Shown here: positions 18,110 to 29,886 of the stretch, one piece after another | How the letters are laid out: each line of letters opens with the position of its first letter | Numbering within the stretch: the first letter of the stretch is position 1 | Source of the DNA: Mesorhizobium ciceri WSM4083 | GTDB taxonomy: Bacteria; Pseudomonadota; Alphaproteobacteria; Rhizobiales; Rhizobiaceae | Length of the DNA: 64,000 nucleotides | Assembly (NCBI RefSeq): GCF_000519305.1 | Contig: NZ_JAFG01000006.1 | Span: 248,001-312,000, forward strand | Direction of reading: 5' to 3' | Notes under the pieces: generated by a model | Seen by the model: the letters and a program-made list of their open reading frames with translations, nothing else | What the model was told of the DNA's origin: nothing | Database searches by the model: none | Program-made: the position numbers and the translations under genes

Positions 18110-19282
18110 TCATCCTCCGCTTATATCGCCACCGGCCTCTACGTGGTCACCGGCCCTGACTTGGTCATCAGAATGGCTCACCACAAGGTCGTCGCGGTGG
18201 ATCATCGCCGAACGCGCCTCGTAGCCGAGCACTGTTTCGATCTCGGCCGTCTTCAGGCCAGCGATCCTTACGGCATCGGCGGCATCGTAGGCAACCAGCC
18301 CGCGCGCGATCTCGCGGCCCTCGGGCGACAGGATCGCCACCGTGTCGCCGCGCGAGAAATTGCCGCTGACCAGCTTGACGCCGGCCGGCAGCAAAGACTT
18401 GCCCGACAGCAGCGCGCCGATGGCGCCGGCATCGACCGTCAGCCGGCCGGCCGGTTCGAGCTGGCCGGCGATCCAGGTCTTGTAGCCCTTGACCGGGTTG
18501 CTGCTCGGCCGAAAGAAAGTAGCGCGCTCGCCGCGTTCGATCGCCATCAGCGGCGACAGCCGCGTGCCCGACGTGATGATCATCGCGGTGCCGGCTGCGG
18601 TGGCGATCTTGCCGGCATCGAGCTTCGTGCGCATGCCGCCGCGCGACAGCTCGGAAGCGGCCGCACCCGCCATCGCCTCGATATCTGGCGTGATACGGTC
18701 GACCACCGGAATGAATTTAGCCTGGGGGTCACGCGCCGGCGGCGCCGTATAGAGCCCGTCGATGTCTGAGAGCAGCACCAAAAGATCGGCGCCCATCATG
18801 GTGGCGACGCGAGCCGCCAGCCGGTCATTATCGCCGTAGCGGATTTCGGAAGTCGCCACCGTATCGTTCTCGTTGATGACCGGCACCGCCTTCATCTTCA
18901 AAAGCGTCGAGATCGTCGCCCGCGCATTGAGATAGCGGCGGCGCTCCTCGGTGTCGCCGAGCGTCAGCAGGATCTGGCCCGATTTCAGGCTGCCCTTGCC
19001 GAGCGCGTCCGACCAGGCGCCGGCCAATGCGATCTGTCCCACGGCTGCCGCGGCCTGGCTTTCCTCGAGCTTCAAGGCCCGCTTGCCGAGGCCAAGGATC
19101 GTGCGGCCAAGCGCGATGGCGCCGGACGAGACGACGAGGATTTCCGCGCCGCCCTGGGCCAGCCCGGCAATGTCGTCGGCGAGCGAAGCCAGCCAGTCGC
19201 GCTTCAGGCCCGTCGTGCGGTCGACGAGCAGCGCCGAGCCGATCTTGACGGTGATGCGCCGATATTTTCTCAGCGACTGCAT
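18110..19282 (-). CDS. proB: glutamate 5-kinase
   Basis: 390 residues. It has an amino acid kinase domain ([10 protein letters not shown] at the start, [31 protein letters not shown]) and a C-terminal PUA domain (about 285-370, [19 protein letters not shown]). It phosphorylates glutamate in the first step of proline synthesis and is usually inhibited by proline. It follows obgE by only 4 bp and precedes proA by 3 bp. This is the standard rhizobial order. Confidence 0.97.
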   Translation of the reverse strand: MQSLRKYRRITVKIGSALLVDRTTGLKRDWLASLADDIAGLAQGGAEILVVSSGAIALGRTILGLGKRALKLEESQAAAAVGQIALAGAWSDALGKGSLKSGQILLTLGDTEERRRYLNARATISTLLKMKAVPVINENDTVATSEIRYGDNDRLAARVATMMGADLLVLLSDIDGLYTAPPARDPQAKFIPVVDRITPDIEAMAGAAASELSRGGMRTKLDAGKIATAAGTAMIITSGTRLSPLMAIERGERATFFRPSSNPVKGYKTWIAGQLEPAGRLTVDAGAIGALLSGKSLLPAGVKLVSGNFSRGDTVAILSPEGREIARGLVAYDAADAVRIAGLKTAEIETVLGYEARSAMIHRDDLVVSHSDDQVRAGDHVEAGGDISGG

Positions 19283-19286
19283 CGTC

Positions 19287-20333
<1,047 letters not shown>

Positions 20334-20452
20334 CTACTAGTGGCCTTGCGGCATTGCTCTAAACCTTGAGCCTTGCTCTAAACCAAGGCGCGGCGAAGGG
20401 CGAGGCCGTTTTGTGACAATGGCCGCGCGGGATCGGCCGGAGAGATGCCGGA

Positions 20453-21322
20453 ATGAAGCTTGTAACCTACAACATCCAGTACGGCATCGGCCTCGACGGG
20501 CAGTACGATGTCGGGCGCATCGCTGATGCCGTGCGCGGCGCCGACGTGATCGCTTTGCAGGAGGTGACCCGCAACAATCCCCGGAATGGCGGCCGCGACA
20601 TGGTCGCCGAGATCGGCGAGGCGCTGCCCGACTACTTCGCCGTCTATGGCAGCAATTTCGAGGCCAATATCGGTTCGCACATCGACAATGGCCGCGCCGT
20701 CACGAAAACCTTCCAGCTCGGCAACATGGTGCTGTCTAAGACGCCCATTCATCTGTCGCGCAACCTGCTTTTGCCGCGCAGCCGCAGCTTCGAGATGATG
20801 AACTTCCAGCGCGGCGCGCTGGAAGCGCTGATCGAGACGCCGCTTGGTTTCATCCGCTTCTATTCCATCCATCTCGATCACCGCAGCCCCGTCGAACGCG
20901 CCAGCCAGATCCAGTTCCTGCGCCAACGCATGCTGAACTATGCGCTCGAAGGCGGCGCACTGTCCGGCGTCGCCGAGATCGGCCTGCCGGAACTGCCGCA
21001 TCCCGAAGCCTTTGTCGGCATGGGCGATTTCAACATGTTGGCCGGCTCACCCGAATATGTCGAACTCGCCGGCCGGCCGGATCATGAATTCGGCATGCCG
21101 CTGACCGCCGACTTTGCCGTCGATGCCGCCTTGCGCCTGAACGCCACCGGCGACGATCTCATCAGCTGGGTCGACCCGAAACAACCCACCGATCCCAGCC
21201 GCCACAAGCGCATCGACTATATCTTCACCAGCGCTTCGCTCGCCAGATCCCTGCAGCGCCTGTGGGTCGACCGAAAGGCAGTCGGTTCGGACCATCTGCC
21301 GGTCTGGGTCGAACTGGGCTGA
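20453..21322 (+). CDS. endonuclease/exonuclease/phosphatase family protein
   Basis: 289 residues of the EEP fold: TYNIQYGIG (metal site), ALQEVTR (catalytic Glu), FYSIHLDHRS, GMGDFNMLAG, and the terminal GSDHLPVWVEL with the catalytic Asp-His. The family includes AP endonucleases, sphingomyelinases and phosphatases, so the substrate is not determined. No signal peptide is seen. It is divergent from obgE with about 135 bp between, and ends just before a palindromic repeat. ATG at 20453 has GGAGAGATGCCGGA upstream. Confidence 0.88.
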   Translation: MKLVTYNIQYGIGLDGQYDVGRIADAVRGADVIALQEVTRNNPRNGGRDMVAEIGEALPDYFAVYGSNFEANIGSHIDNGRAVTKTFQLGNMVLSKTPIHLSRNLLLPRSRSFEMMNFQRGALEALIETPLGFIRFYSIHLDHRSPVERASQIQFLRQRMLNYALEGGALSGVAEIGLPELPHPEAFVGMGDFNMLAGSPEYVELAGRPDHEFGMPLTADFAVDAALRLNATGDDLISWVDPKQPTDPSRHKRIDYIFTSASLARSLQRLWVDRKAVGSDHLPVWVELG

Positions 21323-21351
21323 GCTTAAGCCGCCTACCCAATCGCGTATGA

Positions 21352-21512
21352 GAAAGGCCCCCTCATCCGACCGCTGCGCGGCCACCTTCTCCCCGATGGG
21401 GAGAAGAGGCTGACGTCAACGCGGGCGACCTCCTCTCCCCTCGGGGAGAGGTCGGATTGCGCCGAATTGCCTTCGCAATTCGGTCGGCAATCCGGGTGAG
21501 GGGGGTCTTCAT
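21352..21512. repeat. palindromic intergenic repeat with three nested hairpins
   Basis: Between the convergent EEP and GNAT genes. The outer ends are roughly inverted (GGCCCCCTCATCCG and CGGGTGAGGGGGGTC). Inside are three near-perfect hairpins: CTTCTCCCC-gat-GGGGAGAAG at 21386-21406, CCTCTCCCC-tc-GGGGAGAGG at about 21431-21450, and CGAATTG-ccttcg-CAATTCG at about 21462-21481. Such elements are common in rhizobial genomes. It may also terminate transcription from both sides. Confidence 0.8.
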
Positions 21513-21533
21513 TCAGGCTCGCCCCAGGGCACA

Positions 21534-22121
21534 TCAAAAATGCACCCAGTTCCGCAGGCTGGTCCAGGTCTTCCTGTCGAGCCGGTAGCGCTCGACCGGC
21601 ACCTGGCCGGCGACAATCGAATTCAGCATGCCCTGGCCGGCATACTGGAACCCGCACTTGTGGATGACGCGGCGCGAGGCCGGATTGATGACCCGCGTCG
21701 AGGCATGCAGAACCTGGATCGACGTCCTCTGGAAGGCGAGATCGACCAGCGCGTGCGCCGCCTCGGTCGCATAGCCCTTTTTCCAGTACGGCTCGCCGAT
21801 CCAGTAACCGAGCTCCAGCCCGCGATCGGTGGTGTTGAGGCCGGCGCAACCGACAAACGTGTCGGTGCCGGCCAGCGTCAGGGCATAGGCGATGCCGGCC
21901 CGGCGCGACTTGGTCATGGCCAGGAAAGAGCGCGCCTCGGCCTCGCCATAAGGGTGCGGCATGCGGGCCAGCATTTCGGCGACATGACGGTTGTCGGCCA
22001 GCTCGACCAGCTGCGCGATGTCGCCTTCGTGGGGCGCCCGCATCTCCAGTCGCTCAGTGACCAGCACCGGGCAGTCTATCGCGTAACTTTCGTCTTCTGA
22101 GTCTTCCGCTTCGGCAACCAT
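21534..22121 (-). CDS. GNAT-family N-acetyltransferase (RimJ/RimL-like)
   Basis: 195 residues from ATG at 22121, chosen because GGAGG stands 7 bases upstream; longer readings cross a terminator. Family features: VLVTERLEMRAPHEGDIAQL at the start, a GYWIGEPYWKKGYATEA acetyl-CoA loop (about residues 115-132), and STRVINPASRRVIHKCGF, typical of RimJ/RimL proteins that acetylate ribosomal proteins or small molecules. The substrate is unknown. It is downstream of rpmA but behind a good terminator. Confidence 0.85.
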   Translation of the reverse strand: MVAEAEDSEDESYAIDCPVLVTERLEMRAPHEGDIAQLVELADNRHVAEMLARMPHPYGEAEARSFLAMTKSRRAGIAYALTLAGTDTFVGCAGLNTTDRGLELGYWIGEPYWKKGYATEAAHALVDLAFQRTSIQVLHASTRVINPASRRVIHKCGFQYAGQGMLNSIVAGQVPVERYRLDRKTWTSLRNWVHF

Positions 22122-22140
22122 GTGAAGTCCTCCAGGCACA

Positions 22141-22171
22141 AGAAAAAGGGGAGATGGAAACCCATCTCCCC
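22141..22171 (-). terminator. intrinsic terminator after rpmA
   Basis: On the minus strand a 10-bp stem (GGGGAGATGG with CCATCTCCCC, loop of four) is followed by TTTTTCT. It lies after rpmA and directly before the ribosome site of the GNAT gene. Transcription of rplU-rpmA should therefore end here, at least in part. Confidence 0.85.
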
Positions 22172-22240
22172 TGATCCATTTCCTGGCTTTGCCAGACACC
22201 GGTTCCCGAGATGGGCGCCGGTGTTCTAGTGCGGAACCGG

Positions 22241-22510
22241 CTACTCCGCGGCTTTGGCAATCGGGTTGACCGATACGTAGGTTCGGCCGTTGGCTTTTTT
22301 GTTGAACGTCACGGCGCCGGTCTCGAGCGCAAAAAGCGTATGGTCCGTGCCCATGCCGACATTGACGCCGGGATGCCACGTGGTGCCGCGTTGACGAATG
22401 ATGATGTTGCCCGGGATGACGGCTTCGCCGCCGAACTTCTTCACGCCCAGACGCTTGGAATGCGAGTCGCGACCGTTGCGCGACGAGCCGCCAGCTTTCT
22501 TGTGTGCCAT
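22241..22510 (-). CDS. rpmA: 50S ribosomal protein L27
   Basis: 89 residues starting [16 protein letters not shown], the invariant L27 N-terminus that reaches toward the peptidyl-transferase centre. No N-terminal cleavage extension of the Firmicutes type is present. [11 protein letters not shown] and [19 protein letters not shown] are conserved. Second gene of the rplU-rpmA operon, 97 bp after rplU, followed by an intrinsic terminator. Confidence 0.98.
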   Translation of the reverse strand: MAHKKAGGSSRNGRDSHSKRLGVKKFGGEAVIPGNIIIRQRGTTWHPGVNVGMGTDHTLFALETGAVTFNKKANGRTYVSVNPIAKAAE

Positions 22511-22607
22511 CTAACTAACTCCGTTGCGCCGCAAGGCGCCTAAAAGGCCTTATGAACGCGTTCGCGTTCCGTTTCAAGTCCGATCCGGCGACCCAGTCGC
22601 CAGAAAA

Positions 22608-23288
22608 TTACTTCGCCGCCAATTCCTTGGCCTGCTCGCGCCAGTCCTTGATCTGGTCGGCGCTGAAGGACATGTGCTCGTCGATCTTGGCGACATCCTT
22701 GTCGGTCAGCTTGGCGAGCTGCGCGAAGGTGATGATGCCCTGCTCGGCGAGATCCTTGGCGGCGACCGGGCCGATGCCCTTGATCACGGTCAGATCGTCT
22801 GGCTCACCTTTCGGCGCCTTGAACAGCGGCGCTGCCGCGGTCTCGGCTGCCTTTGTCTCGGCTGCCTTGGCCTTGGGCTCCTTCTTCGGCGCGGCTTCCG
22901 CCTGCACCTCGGTGGCGGCCTCGGCCTTCACCTTCTTCGGTGCCTTGACCGCTGCCGTCTTCGTCGGCTTGGCGCCACCCAGCAGGATCTCGGAGATCCG
23001 CACGGTGGTCAAAAGCTGGCGATGGCCGATCTTGCGGCGCGAATTCTGCCGGCGGCGCTTCTTGAAGGCGATGACGGTGCGGTTCTTGCCCTGCTCGACG
23101 ACTTCGGCGGTGACCACCGCGCCGTCGACGAACGGCGCGCCGAACGTGACATTCTCGCCTTCGCCATGTGCGAGGACGTGGCCGATCTCGACCATATCGC
23201 CGACATTGGCTTCGAGTTTTTCGATCTTCAGGAGATCGTTGGCGGCAACGCGATACTGCTTGCCACCCGTTTTAATGACTGCGAACAT
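22608..23288 (-). CDS. rplU: 50S ribosomal protein L21 with C-terminal HhH extension
   Basis: 226 residues, about twice the usual L21 length. Residues 1-102 are L21 ([34 protein letters not shown]). Residues about 107-150 are an Ala/Lys/Glu-rich linker. Residues about 155-226 resemble a helix-hairpin-helix domain ([22 protein letters not shown]) like those in RuvA- or nuclease-type DNA-binding modules. ATG at 23288 is preceded by GAAAGGC. L21 binds 23S rRNA; the role of the extension is unknown. It is known in related rhizobia from memory, and here it is intact and in frame. Confidence 0.95.
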   Translation of the reverse strand: MFAVIKTGGKQYRVAANDLLKIEKLEANVGDMVEIGHVLAHGEGENVTFGAPFVDGAVVTAEVVEQGKNRTVIAFKKRRRQNSRRKIGHRQLLTTVRISEILLGGAKPTKTAAVKAPKKVKAEAATEVQAEAAPKKEPKAKAAETKAAETAAAPLFKAPKGEPDDLTVIKGIGPVAAKDLAEQGIITFAQLAKLTDKDVAKIDEHMSFSADQIKDWREQAKELAAK

Positions 23289-23367
23289 TTTTTGCCTTTC
23301 GCTGTTCGGTCGGCCTTGATGAACCGCCTGAGGCAGTTCAGCCGTCTTTTTGTCAGTCTGCGGGTTC

Positions 23368-23401
23368 AAAAAACAAGCGGCGCGGAAGAACCCTCCACGC
23401 C
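23368..23401 (-). terminator. terminator-like hairpin in the rplU leader
   Basis: On the minus strand GGCGTGGA and TTCCGCGCC pair (one G-T wobble) and a run of six T follows after GCTTG. It ends about 80 bases before the rplU start codon. The only neighbour upstream is a tRNA on the other strand, so it does not end a preceding gene. It may be an attenuator for ribosomal protein feedback. Confidence 0.55.
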
Positions 23402-23692
23402 GATTGCGCGCTGTCCCTAACCGAAGGTTGAGTGCGAGTCAAGGCAAACAGCTGTTGTCGGGACTGTTGTTGGGAGCCGAAGGACCGAGCGTGTCAGCAC
23501 GACTGCACGGCGTCACCGTCGTCGAGGCAAGGATGCGTGACTGGTCACCGATCTACCCAGGCGTCGCCGCAGCTGAACCGTCGCGAATCCGCTGCTTGCC
23601 CGGCAAGCCAAATAACTGACGGATTGGCCTTGTAACCTGCCCGTTCAGCCGTTATCTAGTGCGCCGCGCCGGCAACGGCCGACCATGACCGC
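23402..23692. other. intergenic region between rplU leader and tRNA-Ser, no gene seen
   Basis: I find no convincing coding sequence here. Short open frames on the plus strand (for example 23432-23635) lack ribosome sites and family features. The region should hold the promoters of the divergent rplU operon and of the tRNA gene, but I cannot place hexamers with confidence. Confidence 0.5.
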
Positions 23693-23782
23693 GGAGAGGT
23701 GGCAGAGTGGTCGAATGCACCGCACTCGAAATGCGGCATGGGTGCAAGCCCATCGGGGGTTCGAATCCCTCCCTCTCCGCCA
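23693..23782 (+). tRNA. tRNA-Ser (CGA)
   Basis: A 90-base tRNA with acceptor stem GGAGAGG / CCTCTCC, discriminator G and encoded CCA. The anticodon loop is CTCGAAA, giving anticodon CGA for the serine codon UCG. A long variable arm (ATGGGTGCAAGCCCAT) marks a class II tRNA-Ser, and the T loop is GGTTCGAATCC. tRNA-Ser genes are frequent integration sites, but no second copy of the 3' end was found in the window. Confidence 0.97.
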
Positions 23783-24047
23783 TTTAGTCCAAAACCTGAC
23801 ATCTCCCGGGCCGCCTGCCGCATATCGCCCAGGCAACATGACAGAGCCGTCCGAGCCGGGGCACTTTGGCTTTCACGGAGGCCGTAAAGCTTCGGCAGGC
23901 CCATTCGGCATCCCCGCACATGGCTTCCTGTCCGCAAGCGCAGCCATGCCGCTGTGAATTTACCAGCCGGTTTAGCCCAAATGGGGGAAGAGGCCCGGCC
24001 CGAGATCTCGTAACGGTTGGTTCGCCCAACCCAGTTAGGAGACCACG

Positions 24048-24329
24048 CTGCGCAAAGCCTCTCTCGCCATCATAGCTTTCTTCAGCCTTTCCACTGTCGC
24101 ATCGGCATGCGTGTCGATGGACGGCAACGTTGTCGTGAACAACTGCAATTATCGCGTCATGGGAAATTACAGAGGCTCGGATGGCAGTTGGGGTGGCTTC
24201 GGCCCCATCCGCGCCGGCGGTCGTGAGGCAACTTCCAAAAGACGCGACGCCGGCTGGGACATCAGCTTTTGCAACTACGATTCATGGGTGGCAGGCACAT
24301 GTCAGCCGAAGGATCCCAGGCAGATGTAA
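24048..24329 (+). CDS. small secreted Cys-containing protein, apparent CTG start
   Basis: 93 residues. The open frame has an AGGAG ribosome site at 24037-24041, six bases before CTG at 24048; no ATG, GTG or TTG exists at that place. From CTG it reads as a textbook signal peptide (RKASLAIIAFFSLSTVASA) with cleavage after ASA, followed by a mature part of about 73 residues. That part has four cysteines (CVSMDG, NNCNYRV, SFCNYDSW, TCQPKD) and is rich in Gly, Arg and Asn. Using ATG at 24111 would discard the signal. Function and family are not recognised. The frame ends in TAA. Confidence 0.6.
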   Translation: MRKASLAIIAFFSLSTVASACVSMDGNVVVNNCNYRVMGNYRGSDGSWGGFGPIRAGGREATSKRRDAGWDISFCNYDSWVAGTCQPKDPRQM

Positions 24330-24424
24330 GCCGCTTCAAGCGCGCCACTTTGCGCGCTCGGCTCGTTGCTGACGATGTGGCCGGCGTCGAACACCTGCCA
24401 CTCTGACGCTGCACGATAAATCCG

Positions 24425-25024
24425 TTACTGCTCCTTCTTGAACAGGTCCTGGAAGATCAGTTGGCCCCAAGTGCGGCCGCGTGCGTGCACCAGTGCGCCA
24501 CCCTCGTTGAGCTTTCCCAGCTTGACCGGTGCGAACCCGAGTTGTCTGGCCAAGGCCGCCACGGGAGCGATCGCGTCCTCGTCGTCACCAGACAGAAAGA
24601 CGACCCGGTGCCCTCCCTCGACGATCGGATCGGCAGCCAGGGTGGCCGCAATCAGGTGATTGAAGCCTTTGACGAGCTTGGCGCCGGTGAACGCCTTCGC
24701 GACGAAGGCGGAGGACGGCAGACCGTCCAGCTCTTCAGGCACGGGAAACACGTTCGTCGCGTCGATGATCGTCTTGCCTTCCCAGCTTGGCAGCGCCTTC
24801 GCGACATCTGGGTGCGACTCGAAGCGGACCGCCAGAAAGACGATGTCAGCCTTGATCGCTTCCGCCAGCGTTTTGGGGATAATCGTGGGTCCGATCGCGG
24901 CCGCATCGGCTGCAAAGCTTTCCGGGTCGCGCGTGGCTGCAACCGACACTTCGATGCCTTTGCGGGCAAATGCTTTGGCGAGAGCCTGGCCGATCTTGCC
25001 GAAGCCAACAATTGCATAGCTCAT
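24425..25024 (-). CDS. NADP(H) oxidoreductase, F420-dependent reductase-like
   Basis: 199 residues with an N-terminal Rossmann site (SYAIVGFGKIGQALAKAF) and the NAD-binding pattern of the coenzyme F420-dependent NADP reductase family, including VFLAVRFESHPDVAKAL and IIDATNVFP. In bacteria without F420 these proteins act as small NADP oxidoreductases of unknown substrate. ATG at 25024 follows AAGGAG. It lies 74 bp after a short-chain dehydrogenase, and a LysR gene is divergent further upstream, so the pair is likely one operon under that regulator. Confidence 0.85.
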   Translation of the reverse strand: MSYAIVGFGKIGQALAKAFARKGIEVSVAATRDPESFAADAAAIGPTIIPKTLAEAIKADIVFLAVRFESHPDVAKALPSWEGKTIIDATNVFPVPEELDGLPSSAFVAKAFTGAKLVKGFNHLIAATLAADPIVEGGHRVVFLSGDDEDAIAPVAALARQLGFAPVKLGKLNEGGALVHARGRTWGQLIFQDLFKKEQ

Positions 25025-25098
25025 GTATATTCTCCTTCAGTTTACCAGGCCCTGCGGGCTCGGGATATCGAATGGAATGAACGGCGGGGCGTAGCGGG

Positions 25099-25830
25099 TC
25101 AGATTTGCGCCAAGCCCCCGTCGACGGCCTCGCTGGCGGTCATGAAGCTGCTGTCGGGCGACGCGAGAAACGCAGCCGCCGCCCCGATCTCCGCTGGATC
25201 GGCCATACGCTGAAGCGGATTCATCGAGGCGAAGACCTTCAAGCCCTCCTCGCCTATCGCTGCCTTCGCGAGTTCGGTCGCCGTCGGCCCAGGCGACAGC
25301 ACGTTTACCCGGATGCCGGTGCCTTTCAAGTCTTCCGCCCAGGTCCGCGCGAGGTTGCGCACGGCCGCCTTGCTCGCGCTATAGACGCTGAATGCGGGCG
25401 CGCCCGTGGTGCCGGCGCTCGATCCGGTCAGGATAATCGAACCGCCTTCGCCCATCAGCGGCAGCGCCTTCTGGACCGTGAAGATCGTACCCTTCACATT
25501 GGTGTTGAAGGTTTCGTCAATATGCTCGGCGGTGAGCTTGCCGAGCGGAAGCAGGCTTCCCACCCCGGCGTTGGCGAAGATGATGTCGAGGCTTCCGCGC
25601 TCGGCCTTCACCGCCGCGTAGAGCCGATCGAGGTCGGCCTCATCCGAGACCGAGCCCTTCACCGCTCGGACATTGGGCCCGAGCTCGGCTACAGCGGCGT
25701 CTAGCGCTTCCTGCCGGCGGCCGAAGATGAAGACGAAGGCGCCCTCCTCGATGAAGCGCTTCGCTGCGGCGCGGCCGATGCCGGTGGCGCCGCCCGTTAT
25801 AACCGCAACCTTACCGTCTAGCTTGCCCAT
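25099..25830 (-). CDS. short-chain dehydrogenase/reductase
   Basis: 243 residues of classical SDR type. It has the cofactor motif TGGATGIG (residues 12-19), NAGVG, catalytic Ser in GSSAG, and YSASK with catalytic Tyr and Lys. RRQE after beta-2 suggests NADP preference. The substrate is unknown. ATG at 25830 follows GGAAGGATAAATC. Divergent LysR gene at 26106, with 275 bp between that holds the promoters. Confidence 0.9.
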   Translation of the reverse strand: MGKLDGKVAVITGGATGIGRAAAKRFIEEGAFVFIFGRRQEALDAAVAELGPNVRAVKGSVSDEADLDRLYAAVKAERGSLDIIFANAGVGSLLPLGKLTAEHIDETFNTNVKGTIFTVQKALPLMGEGGSIILTGSSAGTTGAPAFSVYSASKAAVRNLARTWAEDLKGTGIRVNVLSPGPTATELAKAAIGEEGLKVFASMNPLQRMADPAEIGAAAAFLASPDSSFMTASEAVDGGLAQI

Positions 25831-26105
25831 GATTTATCCTTCCAGGTTCTGTCTTTGGTCGTTCGGGGATGCCCCGAGAACCTCTAGATGGGCCTGTCGG
25901 GGTCAGGTGGTGAGTGCGGAAGCGCGCACATCGGTGGTGCAAAATCGATCCGCTTTCAGGGCTGACGCCAGCCGCGACGATCCGTGTCCGCCATTCGGAA
26001 TTGCGCCGCCCCTGTCGACATAAGCCATGATGTCCCGCCCCTACTGCTGTAGGATGTGCTAGATACAGGCTTTGGAAGGCGCACCGCGCGGTGCCGGATT
26101 GCACC

Positions 26106-27002
26106 ATGATCGACTGGGATGACGTTCGCTACTTTCTAGCCGTCGCACGCGGAGGCTCGGTGCGGGCTGCCGGCGCGCAGCTCGGGGTGAATCACTCGAC
26201 CGTACTGCGACGCATCGCCCAGCTCGAGGAACGCCTCGGGGCGCAGATGTTCGAAAAGTTGCCCTCGGGCTACCGTCTGACGGCTGCGGGCGAGGAGGTC
26301 CTCGAGCTTGCGAACCAGATGGAAGCGTCGTCGCACCAGCTGGAGACGCGCGTCTTCGGGCGCGACCAGGGCGTGCGCGGGCTTCTGCGGGTGACGCTGG
26401 CACCGCCCCTCGCGGCACACCTGCTCATGCCGGACTTCGCCGATTTCGCGCACCTGCATCGCGACATCGAGATGGAAATCCTGTCGTCCGGCGAGCTGGC
26501 AAATCTGACCAACCGAGACGCCGATGTCGCGATCCGCGTCGTCTACGACCGCAAAACCCTGCCGCTCAATCTTCACGGCCTGAAGGGACCGGAGGTGTTC
26601 GGCGGCATCTACATGTCCCGCGATCGCCTCGCCGCGTGGCGTGCGGGCGCGCCTGATCCCATCCGGTGGATCGTCATAAGCGTTCATGGAATTCCAGAGT
26701 GGGCCCGCGAGGGCGAGGTTCGCACCACAGGGGTGCCGTTCAGGACCACCGACGGCGAGGCGCAGATCGTTGCGGTACGGCAAGGGATCGGGATCACGAC
26801 ACTGCCGTGCTTCATCGGAGATGCCGACCCCCTGCTGGTGAGAGTTCCGGGCACCGACCTGCACATGTACGGAACGCTCTGGCTTCTCACCCAGGGTGAG
26901 ACACGCAAGACCAAGCGCGTGCGGCTCTTCACTGAGTTCGTATCCCGCAGGCTCGCCGCCTACGCTCCGCTTCTCACGGGACTGTCCATATCGCACGACT
27001 GA
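26106..27002 (+). CDS. LysR-family transcriptional regulator
   Basis: 298 residues. Winged helix-turn-helix at residues 3-60 (MIDWDDVRYFLAVARGG, VNHSTVLRRIAQLEERLG), then an effector domain from about 90. ATG at 26106 is used; a frame beginning at 26091 adds five residues with no better start. It is divergent from the SDR and F420-reductase-like pair, the probable targets. Its N-terminus is close to the LysR gene at 652. In the gap I see no clear T-N11-A box. Confidence 0.9.
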   Translation: MIDWDDVRYFLAVARGGSVRAAGAQLGVNHSTVLRRIAQLEERLGAQMFEKLPSGYRLTAAGEEVLELANQMEASSHQLETRVFGRDQGVRGLLRVTLAPPLAAHLLMPDFADFAHLHRDIEMEILSSGELANLTNRDADVAIRVVYDRKTLPLNLHGLKGPEVFGGIYMSRDRLAAWRAGAPDPIRWIVISVHGIPEWAREGEVRTTGVPFRTTDGEAQIVAVRQGIGITTLPCFIGDADPLLVRVPGTDLHMYGTLWLLTQGETRKTKRVRLFTEFVSRRLAAYAPLLTGLSISHD

Positions 27003-27063
27003 AGCCCGGCGGGTCGCCTGCGACGCTTGAGGTGGACAGGCGCCTGCAAGTGGACAGCGGCAC

Positions 27064-27111
27064 CTATTGCGGTTGCAGATGCTCAGCCATGAAGTCGATG
27101 AACGCCTCGGT
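27064..27111 (-). pseudogene. remnant of a LysR C-terminus
   Basis: Translation of the minus strand gives TEAFIDFMAEHLQPQ and a stop at 27066-27064, which reads like the last helix of a LysR protein. A stop codon (TAG) stands in frame directly upstream, so the rest of the gene is gone or frame-broken. It lies between an intact LysR gene and recQ. The match is short, hence moderate confidence. Confidence 0.45.
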
Positions 27112-27277
27112 CTAAACCTGATCTGTCGACTGGCCGGCCAGAGAACATTGAACTGATCGGTCTCGTCGGGGGGCCGGTGGTGAGGCATGGGCGGCGACGG
27201 AGCAGGAGGTCTCGGAACGGATGCCCCCTCCGAAGATCCCTCCGCTTCAGGGCACGTGACCAGTCGCTGATCTGACC

Positions 27278-29118
<1,841 letters not shown>

Positions 29119-29119
<1 letters not shown>

Positions 29120-29886
29120 CACCGCGCGTCCACGGTCGGCGTGCTTATTGGCATGTCATAGCCGAACTCGGCGCAGAAACGCTGGACGCGGACGAGAAAT
29201 GCCAGGGGCAGGCCGCCGAGATAGGTCCTGAATTCTTCATTCCGTTCCCATTTTCTCAACGAAGCCACCCGGATCGGATTGTCTGGATCCTCGCTGAAAC
29301 GAATGCGCGGTGTCAGTCCGAACGACTGCGCGATTCTGTCCTGCTGCGCATCGGGCGCGCCGATCATGTCTTCGTAGCGGACGAAAAGGATCTGCCGGTG
29401 CGGTTGTGCCTTCTTCAGCCGGATCAGCGCGTCGTATTCGGCCAGCCAGCGTTGCGGCGTGACGTGGAACCGACGCTCGTTGCGTGTTTGCGGATGCGAA
29501 CTTGTCAGCGTGTCGAATGGATGGCGCACGCAATAGATCAAGCCGATGGAGGGAGGGAGCTTCGCCAGATGCGCAAACCCGCGCGCATCGCGCTTGACGA
29601 CGAGGTTCGATTCCGGCCGGTCCAATACGTCCAACATTGTGTATCGCGCTTCGGGCGGATGGACGAAAATGTCCTCGAAACACCTCATCAGCCGCTGTGT
29701 CAGCGTCGTCCCGCTGCGCGCGCAGCCCGAAATGAAAATTCTGTTGGCGGGCGCCGCGCGTGCGTATGTACGTCTTTGCATGCGCTGTTTCAGAGACAGC
29801 GGCACGAACCGCAGAAACTCTCGCACAACCCTTCGCGCGGCCGGTCCATACGCAGCCTCAAGCCTGTAAGCGCCCTTCATCCGCAA
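29119..29886 (-). CDS. sulfotransferase-family protein
   Basis: 255 residues with the P-loop-like PAPS 5'-phosphosulfate loop at about residues 51-66 (FISGCARSGTTLTQRL) and a 3'-phosphate-binding segment IYCVRHPFDTLTSS. These are the hallmarks of PAPS-dependent sulfotransferases. The acceptor is unknown; in rhizobia such enzymes decorate surface polysaccharides or Nod factors, but no other evidence for this is here. Its stop overlaps the start of recQ by one base with ATG (four with GTG). ATG at 29886 has a weak ribosome site; ATG at 29880 is an alternative. Confidence 0.8.

Noticed and set aside
23693..27002. Genomic island inserted at tRNA-Ser
   Set aside because: No integrase and no repeated tRNA 3' end was found downstream; the following genes have the same base use as the rest.
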